Origin: Erigeron canadensis
Lineage: Eukaryota > Streptophyta > Magnoliopsida > Asterales > Asteraceae
NCBI RefSeq assembly: GCF_010389155.1
Contig: NC_057761.1
Coordinates: 46,362,213 to 46,426,212, forward strand
Direction: 5' to 3'
DNA: 64,000 bases
The notes beneath the pieces were generated by a model that was not told the DNA's origin, ran no database searches, and saw only the letters and a program-made list of their open reading frames with translations. The translations under genes and the position numbers were made by a program. How positions within the stretch are numbered: position 1 is the first letter of the stretch; each line of letters starts with the position of its first letter. This document shows positions 57,668 through 64,000 of this stretch, in pieces.

Positions 57668-58531
57668 TCAAGATTTGGCATGACGGAAATACACGAGTAC
57701 CACCATCACAACAGCACCAGCACTCGCTGCAATCACCGGCCAATGCACTTTCATTCCCATCACTATCTTCCCCTCATTATCATCCCCCACATTCTCAATC
57801 CCATTCACATTCAAATCCCTCTCCTCCACATTCTCCTGAACCGCCTTCTTGACCGCTTCCAATTCCTTCACCAACTCACCAACTCTCTCTTCCAATGCCT
57901 TTACCTTACTCTTCAACTCGACTTTCACCTTCTCCGCCTTCTCGACCTCCCCTCGACTCTCAGTCACCACCAGTTGTAACTCCTCTACCGCCTTACGCGA
58001 CCTCACAACCGACTCCTCTTTCGCAACGACTTCCTTCTCGAGTTCGGCCACACGTCTCTCCGAAACACTCAACTTCTCCACATTCTCCTCCAACTTTTTC
58101 AACAACAATTCCCTCTCCTTCTCAATAACCTCAATTCTCTCCGATTTTTTAGCCTCGCTTTCCCTCAATTCCTCAACTACTTTTTTCAATTCAGTTAATT
58201 CATTATTACTATCCTGTGAATCAGAAAGTGAAGAAATCAAATCATGCTGTAACCTAGATACCTCAGTTTCAAGTTCAGACGCCCTAGCCGCGATTGAACT
58301 CAACGCGCGCTTATCGGATTCTGAACTCTCAATCGCTTCCTCCAGTTGCTTGATTTTTACAGCCGTAGTTTGACTTTCGTTGACCAGTGATTGTTTTTCC
58401 TGCTCCAGGATTGATACTTTTTGCATCAGTTTTTGTATAGTCTGGTTTGTGGCTTCGTCGGAATTTTCCTCCGACGTTGTTATTTCGATGTCAGCGGCGG
58501 AGTCGCCGTTCACGATTATTTCTTCCGCCAT
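57668..58531 (-). CDS. peroxisomal and mitochondrial division factor (PMD)-like tail-anchored protein
   Basis: This single-frame 287-residue protein is almost entirely coiled coil (about residues 30-240; heptads such as ELETEVSRLQHDL and RVAELEKEVVAKEES). It has an acidic N-terminus and one C-terminal membrane anchor (about 264-282, WPVIAASAGAVVMVVLVYF) followed by the short basic tail RHAKS. That plan matches plant PMD1/PMD2, which sit on peroxisomes and mitochondria and promote their division and shape. Arabidopsis PMDs are a little longer, about 320 residues. On the minus strand a consensus donor (CTGCAG|GTGAGTGG, about 57651) follows the stop by about 17 bases, which suggests a 3'-UTR intron. 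A TATA-like CTTTATATACAAAC lies about 80-95 bp upstream of the ATG. Confidence 0.88.
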   Translation of the reverse strand: MAEEIIVNGDSAADIEITTSEENSDEATNQTIQKLMQKVSILEQEKQSLVNESQTTAVKIKQLEEAIESSESDKRALSSIAARASELETEVSRLQHDLISSLSDSQDSNNELTELKKVVEELRESEAKKSERIEVIEKERELLLKKLEENVEKLSVSERRVAELEKEVVAKEESVVRSRKAVEELQLVVTESRGEVEKAEKVKVELKSKVKALEERVGELVKELEAVKKAVQENVEERDLNVNGIENVGDDNEGKIVMGMKVHWPVIAASAGAVVMVVLVYFRHAKS

Positions 58532-58610
58532 GTGTTTTTGTGTGTTTTTGTTTCACAGGTTTTTAGGGTTTCAGAATGACGATTTTACAACTATTATTAT
58601 TCGAAGTGAC

Positions 58611-58625
58611 GTTTGTATATAAAGA
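58611..58625 (-). promoter_or_regulatory. TATA box of the PMD-like gene
   Basis: The minus strand reads TTTATATACAAAC at this position, about 80-90 bases upstream of the ATG at 58531. No competing TATA element is closer. Confidence 0.5.
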
Positions 58626-58911
58626 TATTTAACTTTTAATTAAATATATTTTATTTATTTTTGCTAAATAAAAATAGTCATTATTATACAATAATTAAGG
58701 GAAGTGATATTAGTACCACTCAAGTTATTGATTTACCACACTTTTGCATTAACTGTTTGTACAGTGTGTTGTAATACTTGTACAGTATGGTAAATTAATC
58801 AAGTTTAGTGGTACGAATATCACTTCCCAATAACTAAAACGAAGGTTTAAGGTAGACACCTACTTAAAGAGTTTACTGTTTAGCCCTAAAACTCTTTCCA
58901 AATTCCTTTAC

Positions 58912-59334
58912 ACTGTATTCTCGAGTTTTTATTAAAAAAAAAAGAAAGGAAAAGATTGGATAGAAGAAAAAAGGATAGATAATTACATAAAAAAGAGGTA
59001 TTCTCGAGTTGAAAGAAAAGAAAAGAAAGTTGATAGTTAAATGTATTCTTGAGTTAGAATGAAAAGAAAAAAAAGGATAAAAAGATACAATTTTATATTT
59101 ATAGCCTTGTAGTAATTAAAACCTTTATATAAGTTTGAGGGGTATGATAATAATTTCACCACTTTTCATTCCAAATCTCGCCAAAAGTGGCAAGAAAATT
59201 TTGGGATCAAAACATTTTATTTTTCCCTTTCTTTTCCTTCCTTTTCTTTTAAAATAAAAACTCAAGAATACAAAAACTAAAAGTTTCTTACCCTTTCTTT
59301 TCTTATCTCTTCAAAATAAAACTCAAGAATGCAC
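58912..59334. mobile_element. nested MITEs with TGTATTCTTGAGTT ends
   Basis: The terminus occurs as CTGTATTCTCGAGTT (about 58914), GGTATTCTCGAGTT (about 58998) and ATGTATTCTTGAGTT (59041). It appears in reverse as AACTCAAGAATACA (to about 59273) and AACTCAAGAATGCAC (to about 59334). The pairing 59041-59273 sits inside 58912-59334. Interiors are AAAGAAAAG/CTTTTCTTT. It is the same family as 10623-10916. Confidence 0.6.
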
Positions 59335-60258
59335 TCTTAAAGCTCTCTCTTCTTTTTCTTTACATATTTTTTTATTTTTTATTTGCTTATTAAATAATTA
59401 ATTGTATTTAAAACAACTCTTTTTCAATTAAAACAAATCTTTTCAAAATTTTAAAATATTTAATATCATTAAAACTCTACCAGTAAATAAATTGTTATTA
59501 TATATATATAACTTATGGTTTTTTTATATTACTTTATCTAGTTGTTAATTATAGTTTGATTATTACTAAAAAGGGTTTATTTTTAAAATTTTGTTTTATT
59601 CATGTTTGGTTATTTTTCACTTATTTTGTTATTTATTAATTTTGATATTTACCTTTAATTTTGAGACTATCGGTCTAACGAATGGGCCTCCAAACTAATA
59701 ATTTAATAAAGTTATCATATATGCATCATTCATTAATAGAGTCATATCAATTGTACAATAATAAATAATAAATAAATAATGATACGAAAATTCCTTTTCA
59801 ATCAAACAAGACTGTACTTAAAAAAAGTATTAGAATATTTAGATATTAAATAATTACTAAGATTTTTTTAAAAAAAATCATACATTAAAAAAATGGACTT
59901 GTTTTAGTAGATATATGTAAAGATAATATTGCTAGTGATTTTACGGATATAAAACAAAAAAACAACTAAACGACAAAGAAAAATATTTTTAGTGATTATA
60001 AAATGTAACTGATTAGACTATAGATAATTTGTTAATAATAAAGTTTATTTTTAAAAAAGATAAAGATGGTAGTAAAAAAAAATTAAATTTATCTAATTAA
60101 TTTATAAAGGGTGTCAAATGTTGTAAGGGGAAAACTTCAAGGGTTATAAAAGATACCAAAATGTATCTTCAACCTTTTTTTTTCTCTAATTATAAGATAG
60201 ATAGTACAACATTTGACCATAACGAAAGTTTCACTAAAACACAATGAATTATTACTTA

Positions 60259-60284
60259 CTAGATTAAACCCGCACGTTGTGCGG
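60259..60284 (-). mobile_element. Helitron 3' terminus (CTAG plus perfect hairpin)
   Basis: CCGCACGTTGTGCGG (60270-60284) is a hairpin. On the minus strand it is followed by GTTTAAT and CTAG (60259-60262), then T. It caps the AT-rich body that runs to about 60920. Confidence 0.7.
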
Positions 60285-60631
60285 TAAAGTATAATAATTT
60301 ATAGTTACATTATTATTCATAATTTAGGATAATATAAATTTTGTCAACTTGCAACTGATGCAAGCAATAAAATTTAGTAATAAAAATCTGACATAAGTCA
60401 AATATGTTAAAGTATGATTAATGAAACATAGATATTTATAAATGATAAAAATATTTTTTAAAGATATATATCTAATAAATATAATAAAATAAATACTTTT
60501 CAAAAAAAATAAACATAATATAATAAACAATCTCATTTAAAAAAAAAGATAATTATTATAGAACTAATAAAAAACACAATATAATGTATATAAATATTTT
60601 TATACTCATATAGAAAATTAAAAAAATATAT

Positions 60632-60838
60632 TAATAATTAGGGTTTTTTTGTGAAACGACATTCTATTTTACTCCTACTACTAAATTACACGTATGCATG
60701 AAAACCAGGAATCTCAAAAAAAAAACCCAATTAATCCACGTCACAAATATGAAAAGTGAGACTCGAACCCAGGGGGATCCTCCCAAGGTCAAAGACCTTA
60801 CCAATGAGCCACCAACCCCATTGGCTAATAATAATTAG
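60632..60838 (-). mobile_element. full-length SINE (60642-60828) with 10-bp target duplication
   Basis: TAATAATTAG flanks the insert at 60632-60641 and 60829-60838. On the minus strand it starts AGCCAATGGGGTTGGTGGC, has an A box (TGGCTCATTGG) and a good B box (GGTTCGAGTCT), and ends in CACAAAAAAACC. The paralogous unit B lacks the insert (ATTAATGATTAGTTATATG), which gives an independent empty site. Confidence 0.9.
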
Positions 60839-60928
60839 GATTATGATTGATGATTAGAATTAAAGTTGATGATTAAGATCATACATGACAACATAAATAT
60901 AACACAGTTGATGGAAAAAACGATGTCT

Positions 60929-61259
60929 ATAATTGTTAGAAATCCAAAATACTGATACATTGTAATTTAAGTTATAGGACTTACTTATTGTTAAGTCATG
61001 AGATTGTGATTTCTAAGGTTGAGAGGCAAATTGTGATAATTAGCATAGTTGTTTAGATTAGCCTATAAATAGCCCTCATCAACTTAGAAATCATAACCTT
61101 TCATAACAAACATATAACATTTCATACTTTTACACCTTAATCACACACACTTAATCCCAATTCTCTCTCAACACACACACAAACACCAAGAACACACACA
61201 CTAACCAAACACCATTGTTGATGTGAATTCGGTGATGAAAATCGTGTTATTACAATAAT
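60929..61259 (+). mobile_element. solo LTR (60934-61254) with 5-bp target duplication
   Basis: TGTTAGAAATCC starts and GTGTTATTACA ends a 321-bp element flanked by ATAAT on both sides. A CCTATAAATAG promoter box (about 61061) is followed by a CA-rich leader, as in plant LTRs. There is no internal region or second LTR. Confidence 0.88.
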
Positions 61260-61639
61260 TACTCATAATTTATGATAATATAAAAATTGTTCAGATTACG
61301 ACTAATCCAAACGATAAAATTATAGTATATAAATATATGATATACGCCAAATATGTTAAAGCATGACGAATGAAGCATAAATATTTATATATCATAAATA
61401 TATTTTTTACGATATATATCTAATAATATAATATAATAAATATTTTAAAAAAACATAATATAATAAACAATTTCAATTGAAAAAAAATATATAATTGAAT
61501 TAATAAATAAAAACATAATATAATATGTATGAACATCTTTATACTGATATCGAGAATGAAAAAATAAATATTAATGATTAGTTATATGATTGATGATTAG
61601 GATTAAAATATCATGCATGCCAACATAAATGTAGCAAAC

Positions 61640-63390
61640 TAAATAGAAAAATGACAACTAATTAAAAATCTAATATGGTAGAAAACTAAAAATGGCTTGT
61701 AGGAAAAAACATATCAGCTATTAGTTATAGAGAGATAATTTCAAATCTAATTTATCTTTTAATATAGTACTATATTTTAGACCCATGTTAAATACACGGG
61801 TTTATTAAATTGTCATTATAAAAAAATATAATATGCAAGACAAAATACTTACAGGTTATAATGTAAAAATATACTTTAAAAAATTGAGATACTCATTACT
61901 TTAAAAATACATATACGATTTTGAGTCTAACATGGATTTGAAGAATGGAAAGGAAGGGGAGATGGGCGGATTTGAAGTATATGGAAGAAAAGGGAAGATT
62001 GGTAAATTTTGGCAAATGTTCTTTTTGTGTTCATATACGGATAAGTTGGTTGAGTATTTGTTTATTATATTAATAAACTAAGTACACGCATATCTATTAA
62101 TAAACTAAAAAAAAATTGAGATTTTTTAAAATGACATGTGGCTTAATTATTGATCGGCACATGTCCTTTTAATTCATCTATTATATTAAATTAGCTTTTT
62201 AATTGTATATAATTTTAATTTCCTTATTAGATTTAGAATTAAACTTTAACTATTAGCTTATAGATACAAAACACATTATAACCTTATTTGATTAATCGTT
62301 TTTTCTAATTAATAAAGTAGTGTTTTTTTCTTTTTCAATTCTTCAACTTATATTACTTATAATAAGTTAATAATATAAAGACTTCAAAAAATTGAGTTTA
62401 CAATCCGAATCACAAGGCTATTTGACATCATTCTTTATGCTTACAATTTTATTTATTTTGATGTGATTTCCAAAACTTTAACAAAACATATATTATATTT
62501 ACTGTTTATTATAATTGAGCTTCGATCATCGGTTTACTTTAACCACAATTTATTTCATACTTACAAATCATGTATGGGGCATATTCGAATTTATTTATGA
62601 TACAATCTATATAATTACTGTATATCGTACAGATTTTAGCAATAGATATAATTAATATTGTAGAATACAAATATATATATAATTAATGTAGATGTAGATG
62701 GGGTTCTTTAAAAAATTGGTCGCAATCTAGAGTTAGAATTAGATTAGAATACCTTATATAGTAGTTGTAATTATCTATATTGTAATTATCTATATAAATT
62801 GTGTTGGTCCGACTAACATGACTTAAATTTAATTAATTGAATTAAGTCACATGTGTAATTTAAAAAATTAGAGAAATTAAAAATTTTGATTGGTCAATTA
62901 AAATTTAGTCAGTTGTCTTTTAGTATATAAAGATAAAAAATGTACAATAAATAATACATACATGATGTATTCAAGCTCAACTTAGAACAAAATAATTTAT
63001 CGTCTAGATATACTCACAGGTTTCTTGTTATTATTAATATTTAATTAAATTAAAGTCATGAAAAATAGTCTAATTATATAAGTCATGCATTAAAGGGGTT
63101 TGATGTTATCCAAATCTAACCAAAAAAAAATTATATACGTATATGTATAAAATATACAACATAATGAATATCTATTACTCCTATTAATATTAAATAATAA
63201 TTATTTAATTAATATTAAACTTAAAATAATCAAAAATTATAATAATTTGACAACTAAGCTAAAATCTTAAATGTCAATTAAAAGAAGATGTCACGTAAGA
63301 TTTTTCATATCCCCTCTTGGTTATATAAAGAGATAAATTATAACAATTTACATAATGAAATCATTACTTGTAACAATTTTTTCAAGCATT
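61640..63390. other. AT-rich intergenic sequence
   Basis: No gene is visible. A damaged Helitron-type hairpin (ACCCATGTTAAATACACGGG, about 61780) is present without a CTAG. Everything else is low-complexity AT-rich DNA with only short chance ORFs. Confidence 0.5.
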
Positions 63391-63392
63391 AC

Positions 63393-64000
63393 AAGCACAA
63401 CCGGCTTTAACATATAATAGGGTTAAGCACATGCTTGAGGCCCCCAAAACTACAAGGCCTCCAATTTTTATATAATGGACTTAAGGTTTTTTGAATATTA
63501 TATCTATTTATACAAAAGAAAAAGAAACAAGTATGAGTCTGTTGCAAAAATAAAAATAAAAATAGGAAACGAGACAAAAGAATTAAACAATCGCTCAAAA
63601 AAGTCATAACATACTTGTGAAGTAAACTCTATCAATTCTCTTCCAAAATATGATGACAACATTCAATATGTATGGTAAAATCAAAGATACTTCAATCTCC
63701 AGCGTTCTTATGTTCGAAGATTTGTATATATTATTGGGTAAGTTTATTCACTGATGTTCTTATGCTCCAAAAAATCATTCTTGTTCTTATTGCTAATTTT
63801 GATTTGTTCCTTTTGAGATAAAAACAACTATTTTGGTTTATTTATGAATTATGACTCATCTAGTGAGAATTGATATCATTCATTATAGTACATGTTGAAT
63901 GTTTTTATGCTCAAAAATTCGTATTTATTATAGGGTAAGTTTTTTTTTTCTTTGCTTACTTTATTTTGTATGCTAATAAGCTAGGCCCCAAAATTGATCT
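63393..64000. mobile_element. possible transposon-derived tract cut by the window edge
   Basis: CCGGCTTTAACA then GAGGCCCCCAAAACTAC and AGGCCTCC, and again TAGGCCCCAAAATTGATC at the very end, resemble terminal sequence of plant hAT-like elements. A diverged direct duplication (about 63699-63745 and 63904-63945, ending GGGTAAGTTT) lies inside. The element cannot be closed within the window. Confidence 0.3.

Larger units (their letters stand above)
60295..61640. repeat. tandem pair of diverged Helitron-derived units
   Basis: Unit A (about 60295-60920) and unit B (about 61255-61640) align along their length. Shared landmarks are CATAATTTA(G/T)GATAATATAAA, GTCAAATATGTTAAAG, GATATATATCTAATAA, AACATAATATAATAAACAAT and ATGATTGATGATTAG(A/G)ATTAAA. 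Unit A contains a SINE absent from B, and a solo LTR separates the two. No coding capacity. Confidence 0.8.

Noticed and set aside
57849..58373. Long plus-strand ORF rich in Ser and Asn
   Set aside because: It is the antisense shadow of the PMD-like coiled-coil gene, produced by its Glu/Lys/Leu codons.

Overview
This is plant nuclear DNA: AT-rich, with multi-exon genes, long AT-rich introns, and several classes of plant transposable-element relic. The protein families (a tandem ERF cluster, a P3A plasma-membrane proton ATPase, a plant O-fucosyltransferase, a PMD-type organelle-division factor) and the repeat types point to a eudicot, most likely an asterid. The exact species cannot be read from the window.

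Layout. 0-4.9 kb holds repeats: a long foldback, Helitron 3' ends and a small CACTA element. 5.1-16.3 kb is an AP2/ERF cluster. Two intact intronless ERF paralogues (5112-5816 and 11812-12504) share a conserved upstream block. A third ERF exon (13793-14181) sits directly upstream of Myb/SANT-like exons, and the splice phases fit a single ERF-Myb/SANT-like chimeric gene ending at 16319. Between the first two ERFs lie a LINE fragment, a foldback element with an 8-bp target duplication, a Mutator-type MITE with a perfect 9-bp target duplication, and Helitron ends. 19.3-26.3 kb is a complete 21-exon H+-ATPase gene (967 aa, subfamily-II-like), with one GC-AG intron and a C-terminal YTV 14-3-3 site.

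27.9-40.1 kb is a T-rich, intron-like tract that starts with an exon-like leader. It contains a higher-order tandem repeat (about 28.2-32.8 kb), a broken segmental copy of H+-ATPase exons 10-13 (32868-34378), a SINE, a run of 23 G, a foldback MITE and an exon-like GC-richer block near 39.9 kb. A solo LTR follows at 40156-40729. 43.1 kb has a small predicted membrane-protein ORF. 45.2-48.0 kb is a two-exon O-fucosyltransferase gene.

49.2-54.9 kb is repeats: a LINE fragment, a very recent 0.77-kb tandem duplication with an AAT microsatellite, a 39-bp minisatellite, a cluster of eight TGTGGCAC motifs, and a Mutator-type MITE. 57.7-58.5 kb on the minus strand is a PMD2-like tail-anchored coiled-coil gene with a probable 3'-UTR intron. 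58.9-64 kb is repeats, including a tandem Helitron-derived pair in which one copy carries a SINE and a solo LTR has inserted at the junction.

The genes do not form a pathway. The ERFs are stress/ethylene-type regulators, and the others are housekeeping-type membrane and cell-wall genes. The strongest lead for something undescribed is the possible ERF-Myb/SANT-like fusion. Next are the higher-order tandem tract at 28-33 kb and the ATPase pseudogene beside it. No clearly novel defence or mobile system was identified.
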